A stretch of 64,000 nt of DNA from NCBI GenBank assembly GCA_013396995.1, contig VWZP01002429.1, forward strand, positions 142,206 through 206,205. Direction: 5' to 3'. The notes under the pieces were generated by a model. The model did no database searches, was not told the DNA's origin, and saw only the letters and a program-made list of their open reading frames with translations. Shown here piece by piece: positions 51,901-63,980 of this stretch. Numbering within the stretch: the first letter of the stretch is position 1; each line of letters opens with the position of its first letter. Origin of the DNA: Dicaeum eximium (lineage: Eukaryota; Chordata; Aves; Passeriformes; Dicaeidae). Made by a program: the position numbers and the translations under genes.

Positions 51901-53959
51901 ACTGCCTGCTCAGCCTGAGGAGTCTTCATCTTTTCTCTTGCAGGATAAGGACTTTCCTTGCCTCATAAAGGATACACCCAAACCAATCCACATCCTCTCC
52001 ATCACTTGCCTATCCACACATTTCCCTGGCTGCTTGGGGGCCCTGATGATTCCATGTGTTGTTTCTTAAAGCCAAAAGTCTTTTAAAATATTCCACCCAT
52101 CTACTCCCAAAGTCAACACATCCCTGTCCATTTAAAATGTGGAAGGGTTTGCTCTCGAGTCCTCGTGCAATTCACGTTTGAGATTCTTCAAGCTTTCAAC
52201 TCTAAGGATAATTGCAAAACTTACAGTACAACACATTCATATTTCATAAGCTTTTGAGACATTTTTTTGAGATATTTTCTGCGTTTGAGATATTACTGCC
52301 CTAGTACTTTTTTTACAGGTGGCCAAAAATATTCAGATAAGCATCTGACTTGGCATTAAAAAATACCAATTATTATCTGAAACTTTTTTTGAACAATTCA
52401 TTAAGCAACAATAAAATAATTATCAATAACCTCAGTTATATTTTACACAATGCAGAGTGCTGAATACATTAGCTGTGTAACACCTAAGAGTTAAATACAA
52501 ACTTAGTATGTGCTTTTTGGCCTCAGCTCAATTTAAGGTGTTATTTCATAATACTATACTGATTGCTCTGTGAGACTAAAGACAAAACAACAGTAGGCAA
52601 ATTTTCAACAAATGGACACTGTTTGGTTGTGGCAGGGCCTGGGATATGATCAAGAGAGACAATATTTGCGAAGTACCTTATAAAATTATTTTCAGTTTTG
52701 GTTACTCTCTTATGAAATGTATTTTCCCTAATGTTATAAAAGCATGTAGGTGGTATTATTTTCATTTTTATATCATGTCTAAAGGCTGCAAAATATCAAA
52801 AAAGGTTCAGCTGACAATCAAACTTTACTTTTTTGAGGCAAGTAGCATGGAAATTATGAAGGGACTCAATAATACAGCTGAAGTGGCTGTGCATTTAAGG
52901 GGCTTGTCACAAGCATTGAACTGTTCCAGCCTTCCAGCTGCATGGTACAAAGGAACTCCAGTGCTTCCAGCACATTGTTCATGCTCTCCATTGTGTTTCT
53001 CCCTCTTTGGTTACCACTGTCACACCTGTAAATTGAAGTGGATTTGTGGGGGGAAAGCAAGACAATCCAATTCTTGGCCTACTTTGGAGCCAGCCTGGAA
53101 AGAGGCGAGGTTCATGAGTCCATAAAAGCAGCTCTTGCTCCTGTGTGAAGCTTCAGGGCTGTGTCAATCTCAGCCCTGCCACTGCTCTCCCAACACCATG
53201 GCAGCACCGCAGGAGCAGCAGGACAGGTCTGGGGGTGCAGGCTCTTGTTCAAAACAGCCTCACCATCCTTCAAGAGACAAACACACAGCCTGCACACCAG
53301 GAACACAGTAATGGTAACCTCAGCAAGGCACAAATTTAATGTGAGGATGTACTGTGACTGTGGAGCAGAAAACTTCCCCCTGCTGATTGTGCAAGGATGC
53401 AAGTGTTCAGGGTAAATGAAACAGAAAAGGCTGCCACAGTCATACACTGTGCAAGTCAACAGAAAACACAGATGGAGAGAAAAAGAAAAAGCTAACAAAA
53501 ATGCAGACCAACATTTGGCAAGAGTGTGGTTCTACAGTATAGAAAGCAGCTGTTAGACTTTCATCTGGCCTCTCATCCTACTTACTACACAGAATTTTAC
53601 TCAAATTATGAACTGAATGTGGTTCTCTTAACCCATTTTTTCAGCTTTTTTAAAAATTGCCTCAAGTTTTCACACAGACTCTACACACAGTGGTTACATT
53701 TTAAAAATATTTAGGGCTGGCTTAAAGCCAGACTTTTAAGTATCAGTCCTTGGTTTAAAATATCAACATTGCACACAGAAAAGCAACTAATTTCAATAAA
53801 CACAAAACACCTCCATTCACTAGCCAGACACAATTCATTCAAAGAAGAAAGGAAGGATTGATTAACATTCAAATTGATATTCAAGGTTTGAGGTATTTCC
53901 TAGGTCACAGAAGGCATTTGAGCTTTCTCTGCAAGGTCACCTCCCTCATTCCTTAAGTG

Positions 53960-54064
53960 CAGGCAAGAGGAGAGCAGTGGACATTGTGAATGTTGACTTC
54001 AGGAAGGTTTTCCACACTGTCTCCATAACATCCTCACTGACAAACTGAGGAAATTCAGCCCAGG
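53960..54064 (+). mobile_element. CR1 LINE fragment from the reverse-transcriptase region
   Basis: GTGGACATTGTGAATGTTGA, then CTTCAGGAAGGTTTTCCACA and CTGTCTCCATAACATCCTCA, correspond to the CR1 ORF2 segment that encodes a VDxVxxDFxKAFDTVSH-like motif. Here it is cut short and shifted by a missing base after TCTCC. It is only about 105 bp and about 80 bases before the LTR at 54146. It is an internal CR1 fragment without the 3' end, so it is a remnant, not a simple 5'-truncated copy. Confidence 0.75.
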
Positions 54065-54145
54065 TAAGTAGACAGTAAGGTCTATTAAAACTTAAGACTG
54101 GAGCACTTGACATGTGAATGCTTGAAGTTGTCACTTTTAACCTGG

Positions 54146-54775
54146 TGTAGTGGTTTTGGTTCACCAATTTTAGATTTCCCTAATTTTGAAATTTTCCTAA
54201 TCAATGCACCCTCTTCCTGATGTGAGATAGGAAGACAGAATTAGGAGAAAGGCAAAGCAGGCTCAAAACTTTAAAAGGGTTTAAAGAAAAGTTTTATTAA
54301 CAGTAACTAAAAGAAAAAAAGAGTAGTAAAAGTCAAAACAAACCCTTCCGAACACTTCTCCTTCCCCCACAACCATTCCTTTCCCACTGTCAATGTAAAG
54401 AAACAAAACCTAAAATTTCCAGTCAGTTCACCACCTATGAAATAGTCTCTCTTCAGCTCACTCAGGGAGAGAAGTCCCTCTTGTTGTATTATGGAGACTT
54501 CTCCACAAGAGGAAAAAACAGTTCTCTTGTGGCTCTCAATGTCATCACGAAATAGCCTCCACCCAGGGGAAAAATCTGCAAAATTGTGAAATCCCTCCCA
54601 TTTCCACAACCTTCCCAGAGCTGTGTTTATGGGCCGTGTCAACTTTGGGGTTACTGTTTTGAAGATGAGCTGTTCAAAAGAACAGAAGTTCTCATTATCT
54701 ATCTCAAAAATTCATCTTCATCCCTGGGAAAAGAGATCTTCTTCTCTATTTCTCTGTTCAAGCTTCTCATAGGAT
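54146..54775 (-). mobile_element. LTR (ERVL-like), sense to CLSTN2, right border approximate
   Basis: On the + strand it begins TGTAGTGGTTTTGGTTCACC, so on the minus strand it ends in CACTACA. AATAAAAC is read on the minus strand at 54291-54297, with a TTTTAAA box about 25 bases before it. The 111-codon minus-strand frame at 54307-54642 is inside the element and has no known motif. The same 20-base end recurs at 63981-64000. No target duplication was found, and one base is unknown at 54781 near the presumed right end. Internal sequence may follow to about 54990. Confidence 0.65.
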
Positions 54776-56014
54776 CACAGNTTTAGAATGACGCTGAAAA
54801 AGCTTGTGTAAAACAAGTGATATATCAGACTCAGAAATAAGAGAGGTCCCCCGCTAATGATGGATTGCGAAGCGCTCTGTTCAGCTGTGGTGAACAACTG
54901 TGTGTATGGCGTAAGATATTGTCTATAGCAATCTGGCAATTGTCTCTCCTGGATCTCTGCAGAGAGGCTAAAATATAGGTTATGTGGTTTTTATAAAACA
55001 CGCTGTAAGAAAAACACAGGGCCTGCTTTTACTTTTTTCTATCAAAAGTATGCTTAGAAAACATTTTGCAAGAGTATATTTTGAAGATACTGCTATGCTC
55101 GTTCTTTCTTTGTCATCTTTTTATTTAAGTATTTCTGTTAGGCAGGGGACTTATTCTGCTAAACAACATACACCATGAAAACTACTATAAAAAGATTACA
55201 CAGATTTCTACTGTGGTTTTATGAACATTTTAATAATTTCTTCACCTTGCTGATAAGCTATGTCACTTCATATAGCTTTGACAGTATGGAAATATTTTAG
55301 GGTGCAGGAAAATCAACTGTCTGCTGGAAACTCCCAGCTTTATTCTCTCTGACCTTTTATTGTGTGCTATCTCCAGTAAAACTGTGATGCTGATTAATTT
55401 TTAATCTTCTACCCTACATGGCACAGAGACAGCAATGAACACTTTTTATGCCACAGGTATGTACACATAGGATTGCTCTTTTACTCTCCAGGAAGCTTGG
55501 AAATGGAGAAGAGCCTTCATGCTTTCAGCCACCAAAGAGGTGTCTCCTTTTTGTCTATCCTTAAACATGAATATGTTTGTTAGGCTGTAAGTCTGCAAGC
55601 TTAAACACTTCTGTAATGCACCGTCAGCATATACAGAGTACCAAACACTCTGTAAATGTGATCCAGCAATTTATTATATTGAAATATCAGTGTCTTTCAA
55701 GACATGCGGCTTCTCACACACAGGGAGAGCCCCTCCATATTTATATATTCACTTCTGAGCCAGGGAACTACAAAGGCTTAGAGTAGTTCCAAAAATGACA
55801 CTGGCAAATGGGAAGGCAGTAGCAACAAGGCAGCTTTCCCTCATGCTCATAAATAACCTGATAAATGTCGTTCAGTCACTTCCAGAGCATTTTTTTCTTA
55901 CTGCTCTTGAGAGACTCGGCTGCAGAAACAGAAGTCACTAACTCCAAAATGCTGGTCTGCTTGCTGGATTAGAAGCCCTGCCATATGGTGGGTCCAGCTA
56001 TGCCCTTATTACCT

Positions 56015-56530
56015 GTTAGGTCACGTGGCAGGGGGGGAGAGTGGGCAAGGAGACACACACCACTCACCCCAGACTTTGTGTGGCACAGAGAAAGTTTATT
56101 TCCCAAGCTACTCCTTATATAGAGTGTTTGAAAGAACCGGTCTCGATATTCTCATTGGTCTGAACTCTACACCCCTTCGGGATCTTGGACCAGTGAAAGG
56201 CTTGCAGCTTCATGGGAGATCTGATTGACTGAAACCCCTGCCAATCAGCCCAGGGGCTGGTCAGTTAGCTAGCCTGTAATGTGATATGTCAACAATTAGC
56301 TGTGCTTCCTTTCCAGTGCAGCGTGAGCTCTTGTCCAGTCTCTACCTGATCTGTATAAACACATCAGGGTTACTCCCAGAGGAGTTCATTGCTGCAGCTC
56401 CATGGGATGATTTGCTGGCTTATACCACTGGGACTAGATTTAAATCAAGTGAGAGATTGCTACTTTTGGCCCATGGGTGGGGTGTGTAAACACACAACTG
56501 TAAGAAATATCTGTAAACACACAAAAATCT
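56015..56530 (-). mobile_element. LTR, sense to CLSTN2, borders approximate
   Basis: On the minus strand it has CTATATAAGG (TATA box at 56115-56121 on +), then GGGAAATAAAC (AATAAA at 56095-56100), then a U5 ending near CCCCCCTGCCA or CCTAACA at about 56016-56031. The spacing of TATA box and polyadenylation signal is as short as in the LTR at 39126. Right of it is less AT-rich U3-like sequence. No target duplication could be matched. Confidence 0.6.
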
Positions 56531-57989
56531 GTAGGAATGTCACAGGATTTGGTGAAGGGACAGAATTGGTGAGCTTTGACTGAAACGGGAAAGAACAGAA
56601 TTGGAACTGTTGGAACACAAACTCACAGACTCTGGACCTCTCTAATTCATCTTCATTTGGAAACTATAGGAGACACTGGTCTCAGGCAGTCAAAGAGAAG
56701 ATGAACAATGTTCTCCTCGTGTCCTGGGGGCAAAGCAAGGCACACATGCATCTTCCCTTCTCTCTTGGTGCACAGCTCCCCATGGGACTCTCACTTGCTT
56801 TATTGTCAGTGCTTTTCAAAAGAATGGCTTGTTGTCTCTTTATTTTTGTCATTTGCTGACAATTATGCCTCTCCCTTTAGGCAAGAGAAGTAAGTATTGT
56901 CTTTTAGCCTGAACCAAACCTCCAGACTTAGTTTTCTTGTCTCAATTCACTAATTATAACAAATGACTATAATTGCTCTTCTGATCAGATTTGTCCTGGC
57001 CAGCACATTGTAGAAAGCAGAATAAATTCTATGTATTCCAATCAGGGTAATACGCAGAATAAATAATTTGTACACATTGCTCTCAGATGGTATCTTGGGC
57101 TCAGTTTTCACTGGACTACTACTGGATACTAAAAATCTGCCTAATATGTTATTTTATTAGACTTGTAGCATTTATATGTCCTGGTTTTTTAAAAATATGT
57201 AGGAGTTAAAAGCCTTATGATAAATTAGGTTGTGTAAATTCATATTACCTACAATAGTATTACTGCCTTCAAAGAGCTCAAATATTTGACTTTTGAAACT
57301 GATTCTTGCAGACAAAGCAAAGAGCTGCCAGAGAAAGTTTGGATCTGAGATAGCCTGAAACATGCTTTGTTGTGTCCTGACTCTTCTCCTGCAGGAAAGC
57401 TGTGCAGTTCCCTCACTGGATGCTTCCAGAGCTGCCCAAAAGGGTAACACCAGATTTCTTGGGATGGGAGCCCTGAGCTGCCCTGCTCTCTGCACACCTG
57501 ATCTCTTTCCATTCAGCTCCTTTAGAGCCTTCACAGTGTGTAAGGTGTCTCTGAGGTGGTTTTTTATTGGAGCAGAATCTTGAAAAAGCTGTAGGAAAAA
57601 AATAAAATTAATTGCCAGTCCTAAGTAACCAGTCATCCTTCTAATCTTCTGGTATCCACATGGAAAAGATGAAGGGGGAGTTTGGTTCCAAGGATCTGAG
57701 GAGTTTTACAGCCTGTACATGCAGGAAGCTGGGAGAGCCTTCCCAGCAGCGTGAAATGTTCTGTTTCATGCTGTTACAGAGATTTTTGTTACTTTTGTGG
57801 GATTCTGGATATTTTTGGATTTTGGAGATTTTGTGGGATTCTGTGACAAATGCTGTGCTCCGAGGAGGCACGTTAGAACAACAATCAGAGTTGACTCAGA
57901 TTTGCTTTTCAGGCTGTGAAAAATGCATATTATATGACTGGCTCTTCGCAAATATTAGAATGAATACTATATGTGCTATGCTGGAAAGT

Positions 57990-58545
57990 TATGTTGTATT
58001 AATTTTTGTAGTGCTGTATTAATCTTTTAAATGTAGTTTTTTTGGCTAAAGCATAATATTAAAATAGAAACTATGTGATGTAAGATACTTTTTGTAACTA
58101 CCTCAAAGAATGGATAAGATAACCAAGAAATTCTTCGCATAAAGATAACAACAAGACACCAAAATCCCGAGAAAAGAATTATTGCCTCCTTATCTTACAT
58201 TTTCTAGACTGTCAGGAGCCAAGAAATTAATTTACGCGATGAGACGGGGAGCAAAAAATACACAGAAGACACCCTTTTTTTGACAGGAATGTTTCAATTA
58301 CATATGAAGAAATATGAATATGCAACAGGATATTATTTTTAAGGGTTAATCCCTTGCTAGCCCATGTGCTTTCCCTGAGAGAGAAGCACCTGGACACCCG
58401 TAATCCTTTGCTTTTTATTGTCTCTTTTTGTCCTAACCTTGATTGTCCAAATTCATATTGCCTTAAGTTTTTTACTATTAAACTTTTAAAATTTTAAACA
58501 CAAGTGAATGGCTTTTGTCATAAGGCCACATTTCTGAATTCCACA
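57990..58545 (+). mobile_element. Probable LTR, antisense to CLSTN2, borders approximate
   Basis: The block from TGTTGTATTAATT through GGCCACA has LTR-like architecture. A TTTTTATTG box near 58411 and ATTAAA at about 58479 are followed after about 40 bases by CTTTTGTCATAAGGCCACA. Its composition and the mid-part (GATGAGACGGGGAGCAAAA) differ from the flanking intron. I could not find matching flanking duplications, so the call is tentative. Confidence 0.45.
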
Positions 58546-58692
58546 CTACCCAAAGAGGTCCACATCTTTGGTAACTTTTGGCAGAGGGTAGAAATTGCCA
58601 TGCATCAATACCTCACAGGTTTCCTAACTCCAGCTGGGACCTGAAGCATCAGAATGAAAAAAGAACCTAATATGTGAGGTTTATGTTGTCTT

Positions 58693-58718
58693 ATATTTTT
58701 ACCAAAAGGTAAAAATAT
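58693..58718. repeat. Perfect 11-bp inverted repeat with 4-base loop
   Basis: ATATTTTTACC (58693-58703), loop AAAA, then GGTAAAAATAT (58708-58718). It is followed by an A-rich run (58722-58750) and by repeats of AGATCAGC at 58762-58785. Confidence 0.9.
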
Positions 58719-58721
58719 CCT

Positions 58722-58750
58722 AAAAAAAAAAAAAAAAGGCAAAAAAAAAG
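58722..58750 (+). repeat. Poly-A tract
   Basis: A run interrupted by GGC. Confidence 0.9.
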
Positions 58751-59981
58751 CAGCAAATTTTCAGATCAGCAGATCAGCAGATCTGAAGCAGCAATATCAA
58801 TACTTCCCGTCAATTCCCTTATACTGAGGATTTCAATCTAAACTGCAATATTATAAAAATCAGTTTGTTTCGTTTTTTCACTTTTATCTTTCTCCTTTTA
58901 TAAATTTTTTTTTGGGTTATCAGACACTTTTTAGTGGGTACACATACATAGACTTTATAAAATAAATGTTTCAATTTGGGACTATAGCTTAAGGTCACTA
59001 CTCTTATAGTTTAGATAATTGAAGAGTTTCGGGGTCTTTGTGAATTGGTCTGTAAAAATCCATTCTTTTCTCACTAGTTATAGTAAGGATGTTTAAAAAC
59101 AATATTAAGGCAGTAGAGATGGAATAGTAAAGTCCAGTTTTTGTCCAGATAAACATCTAGTAAGAAAGAAAAAGTACTTCCAGAGTGGTTTTATTGATTG
59201 CTATAGCAGCATGCAGTGGAAGAGTTGGTGCATATGCAGGATTATATTGATAACTGCTAAGCTTGGGTGCATCCCTAGTTTTGCTGAAGAGAATTTTCTC
59301 TTTGTCCTGTGCTGTGCACATCACGTTCAGCAGCCTTTGCTGCCGTTCATCTTTCAGCCTCAGTCCCAGGCAGCACTGTGGACAGTATGTGCAATTTGGA
59401 CATATTTGGGGTGCCTGAGGTGATTGTTTACCTGTAATTGCTGTTCTCTGAAATAAGCGGTAGCAGTAGGGTCCCTCCATAAACCTCCCCATCCAAAGCA
59501 GAAGTTCCACCATTTTCAGTTCATAGAAGCTGGCTGTGTATTTATTCACTCATGGTTAGAGTGGCCTCATGCTCCAACAAGCAGCCAGGAGTTGGATGCT
59601 CTCAGCTGTACCCACTGAGTGTGCTGGATTCACCTCCCAACATCCATGTATAGATTTACCATCAGTTTCTCTTCAAAGTTACTACAGAGTAATTATTGCC
59701 TTCCTGGAACTATTAGCTGTGTGTCCCTCAGCACGAAGCCATCACACTCGTTGAGGACTCTGCTTCTCAACTCCTGATCAGATGTTTGGATGTGTCCTTT
59801 TCTTTCACAAGTGTGTGTGAGGGGGTTGATTAAACTGTCTGAAGTTGGCGTTATTGGTCCTTTGACAATGATGGAAGCATTTGGATTACTGATGAAGTGG
59901 AACATAAACATAGCAACACTCAGTTATTTTTTTCATCATCTTGGACATAGCTCATAGTTTTGGTAAGGATGTAATCTTTTG

Positions 59982-60079
59982 GAGTACTTCACTCTGTGTT
60001 TCTTAGACATTCAAGAGGAACAAAGATTCAGAGTAGTTCACTTGGTATTTCTTAGACATTTAAGAGGAAGAAAGATTTG
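59982..60079 (+). repeat. 49-bp tandem duplication
   Basis: Unit 1 is 59982-60030 and unit 2 is 60031-60079. Both begin GAGTA and share TTTCTTAGACATT and AAGAGGAA. By hand count they differ at 8 of 49 positions. There is no third unit. Confidence 0.85.
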
Positions 60080-63000
60080 GAAGTAATTACAGGATAATTC
60101 TAATAGAAAGGGATTTTCATTCCATATAACTAAAGATTTGGTACATTTTTTGTCAAAGGTTCTTTGTTCTACAATATTTTCAAAGATTCAGTTAGTATTT
60201 CCTAGTAATTATACAACTAGAAATTCACAGAATGCAAGTTACTATTTTAGCCTTAATTAGAAATAATAAGAAAACACAATTCACTAAGCAAGTATCCTAA
60301 TGAGTCTGCTGATTTCCTGCTCATTGGAGTCTTCTGCTTATTTCAGGGAATTTACATATCTAATACATTTTCTTTAAATATATTTGATTATTTTCTTTTT
60401 GATTTACATGGAAAACCTGCCTTTTTTTCAGACCTAGTTCTAGCATTGCATAATATCCAACATTTGAAGCCTTAACTTCTTTTACTAAGTTTATCAGTTG
60501 TACCTAGGGGATTAGTGGTTTGACTTTAAACAGCACATGAGAAACAGCTGGAAATTATCTTTATACATGCTTGGAAATTGTGTCAGTGTTCCTTTGTGTA
60601 CAGAAATAGGATAAGATTCTGTTTCATTTAAATGTTAAAAAAAATATATAAAGGAAGAAACCTAGTACTATTTTCATTCTTTTTTCAAATAAATGACAGC
60701 TATGGGATTACTTATGTATATGAGCTAAAACTTGTGTAAAACACTTTGATCAGAGTCTGAAAATGTAACTTTTATGGAAGAACCTATACCCTTGCAGGAT
60801 AAATTTTGCAGCATAATAGGTACTAAGCCTTAAGTTTGTCTCCCCAGCAGTCAGTATTCACAACAAAAGCACTTTCCAGTTAGTGTATCCATTTCAGTCT
60901 TCCTGGCCTTAAATATAACCGTTACCACCATTCCAGTAGGAAGAATTACTTGTATTATTTTTCTAATCCTAATTTGTCATTTTAGTAACCCTGAATGCAA
61001 GTCTCATCCTCAGGTTTAGAAATAATTGTTGTGCTGCAATTGTGTGCAGAGGATCTGCTCTTTCCTGGAGTTTTTGGGTCTTTAAAACTCTTGGAATAAC
61101 AAAAGAATGCTTGTGTGTTTATTCTAATAGCTTTTGATAAGTTTTTGTCTGTGTAATTTGTCTTGTTCAGGCTTTATTTTATGTACAATATCTGTCTGCA
61201 GAGTTTTAGCTTTCGAAGTACCAATCTAGACTATTTTCACTCTGTTTTTAATCAAGGGCCACAGATGCTGTGTCCCCCACATGAGTGATAATGTCATTAA
61301 TTGTAAAGGTGTGTTTGGTCTGTGTGGTGCATTCACCTGCAGAGTACAGGTAGGTGGTTGAACACCCCACACAGTCCCAAAGCATGAGCTGGGCATTGCT
61401 CCTCTCCTGCTGCCATTGTTTCCTCTCTGGTTTGCCCTAATGGCCCCTCTTTATTTCACTGCCCTGAAGAGGAGGCCTCTGCCCAAAAGAACCATCCACT
61501 TTAGGATGTCAGGGTAAGGCCCTTAGAACGGAGTGTACGTAGAGAAGCTGCATAGCTGAGTGTGTGGATTGTCACCTCTGGGCTTAACCTGTGCCCAGGA
61601 TGGTCCTGCACCATCCCTGAGCAAGATCACAGTCCCCTGCCGGCTGAGGATATTCTGCTGCACTTCCAGGAAGATACTGCATCTTCCTACTGAAGGGGGA
61701 CTCATGTCTAAAACAGTGAAATACTATCTAAAGCCATGGTGGATATGAAAGAAGCTGTGTTTATGAACAGTTCATCTTTTGGCTTCTCTGTCACTGCTGT
61801 CAGAAAAAAAAATCCCTTTTTACTGCTGAGTCCCTGAAGAGCACTTTAATGATAGTTGGGTTGTTCAGAAAATAACCACAGCATGTTGGTGGCACCACAG
61901 CTGGATTAATTTTGTTTTATTCCTTCAGACTCTCCACTGTTGTGCTAACATAGTTTTTACTCATTACCCTATTGAGATTATGGCATCTGAGGTCAGCTGT
62001 CAGTGGAAGCCTTGTTCCCCCTATCATTCACGCATCTGTCCTGGAACATCCTGTTTCCTACTGTGTGAGAATGTTATCTTCCCACTCTGGTTTCAAGTAG
62101 GGTCTGTTCAAGTGTGTAAAAGCAAGATGCTGCTGCCTCTCAGTCACTACACTCCTCTGTCTGAACATTCTATGGATTTATAAAGAAAGAATTTCCATTC
62201 AGAAAGATTTTATGCTCATCTCTTTTAGGATATACTTTTGATTCTTGCTCAAGATAAAAATTTTGTAAGTCTGTTAATGAAGACAGCTGACAGATTTTGC
62301 CATAGTTAGTAAAGGCGTATGAAAGGCTTTATTTGACACTGGGCATTTGTAGGAAGATGGACCCAAGCATTTAAAATGGTATTTGTCTAACTATCTCAGC
62401 TCTTAGACCTGGAAAATGCAAGATGTGACTCTTAGACATTTGATGGGAGAAAGTTATAGCTCCTCCTTTAATGTTGCACAGGGCTTGCAAAACTCACAAC
62501 AGCTTTCGTCTACGCCATTATGAGCTGGATGAGGAATTGGAATGTGACCACACTAAACATTATGGAGAAGGGACTTGACTTTGAACTCTGTGCTGATGAT
62601 AGGAGTCCTGGGAGCAAGGGATTACATCCTGCCTCAGATCAGTCTTTCAGATAGACAATTTATAGTTCCCTTTGTTTTTCAGTAAATTAAATCAGGGACT
62701 TGTTTGCTTTATTTACTCAGTGGTAAACTGGCTTGCTCCCTCCTCAGTTGAAAACCCGATACTCCCAATGACTCTGTTGCTGTCATTTATTGTGGATGGT
62801 TCTCCATTGCCAAATGAAGTGTAAGCATAGGAAGTCTTCACAAAATCTGGTTTATTTTCTCCTGCATCTCCTAAACACAAGTGTCTAGGACTGCTTTTGT
62901 TACTGCTTGATATGCTTTTTTCTTCATTAGATAATTACTTATGTTCAAGTAGGCTTTTGTTTTTCCTTTGACAGTGTAATTTCCTCTTTCTGAATAAAGG

Positions 63001-63775
63001 CCATTGAGAAGGTAAATGAATTAAACAATGGGTGAACATGCAGAATACAGTGATTGACTGCAGGTGATAGTGAGAAGAGAGGTACTTCAGATATATATTT
63101 ATGTGCTGAAGCAGGATCCAAATTGCCATATTCCAGTAAGAATGTATTGGAACAGAGGAGAGGAGGAGAGATCCTGAGTTATGGACTCTCATTAGCAGTT
63201 ATTTGTAACTTTAATCTTGTTGACTGGAGGACGGTTTTCTTCTGTATGATTATTTACTACAGGCTTGCCTTCTGCAGTATTTGCTCGAGATGTCTCTTGA
63301 TGAATCAGCCTTACTTGCTTGAAAAGTGTTCATGTCCAACAATACTTGAATACAGGATGGTAGGACTGCAACAGAAGATGTTTTGCTGGCAGCAGATTTA
63401 AGAGGACACCTCTTCCAGAGAGTGCTAAATTTAATCTGAGTAGCACTTGATCCATATTCCTGACAAGTAAAGCTGAATGGTGTTAAAGCAACAAAGAAAT
63501 TTTTTGTGCATGAGAAAGGCAGATAAAATACAGTATAATACCATAGTCTGCAATACAGACAATGGAGCTTTGACATGATGCAGAGAATTATTTCTCCAGG
63601 CAGATGTGATTAGAAAGGAAGTAAAAAAGTGAAAAAAAAGCAAGCTCAGACTATGTGAAACTGGACTGCAAAGGTTTTAAGGTGTAGAGTGGGAGGAGGT
63701 TGGAACAAATCTCAAACTAGGAAAGAAAAAGCGTCCAGGGTATAGTTTGTAGCAATAAAATGAATTAATTAACAG

Positions 63776-63793
63776 ATAAATAAATAAATAAAT
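63776..63793 (+). repeat. (AAAT)n microsatellite
   Basis: Four to five uninterrupted AAAT units. Confidence 0.85.
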
Positions 63794-63980
63794 GCTAAAC
63801 CATGTTACCATCAGCATCAAAAAGGTCCTCATAGCATCCACCTGTATTCCCTCAAAGGCAGAATTTCAGATGTTGCTCATTTATCTTTCAGTAATTTTTG
63901 TAATATTTTTTCTTTTCATTCAGACTACAGATGTATGCTTTGGAAATAGGCTGTCAAAATTTAACCCCTTAATTCATTAT

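Noticed and set aside
52646..53125. 159-codon open frame on the + strand
   Set aside because: Low-information composition with no motifs; lies in intron with no promoter or splice pattern.
57172..57636. 154-codon open frame on the minus strand
   Set aside because: No recognisable domain, no splice context and no link to the calsyntenin frame; its length is within chance for 64 kb in six frames.
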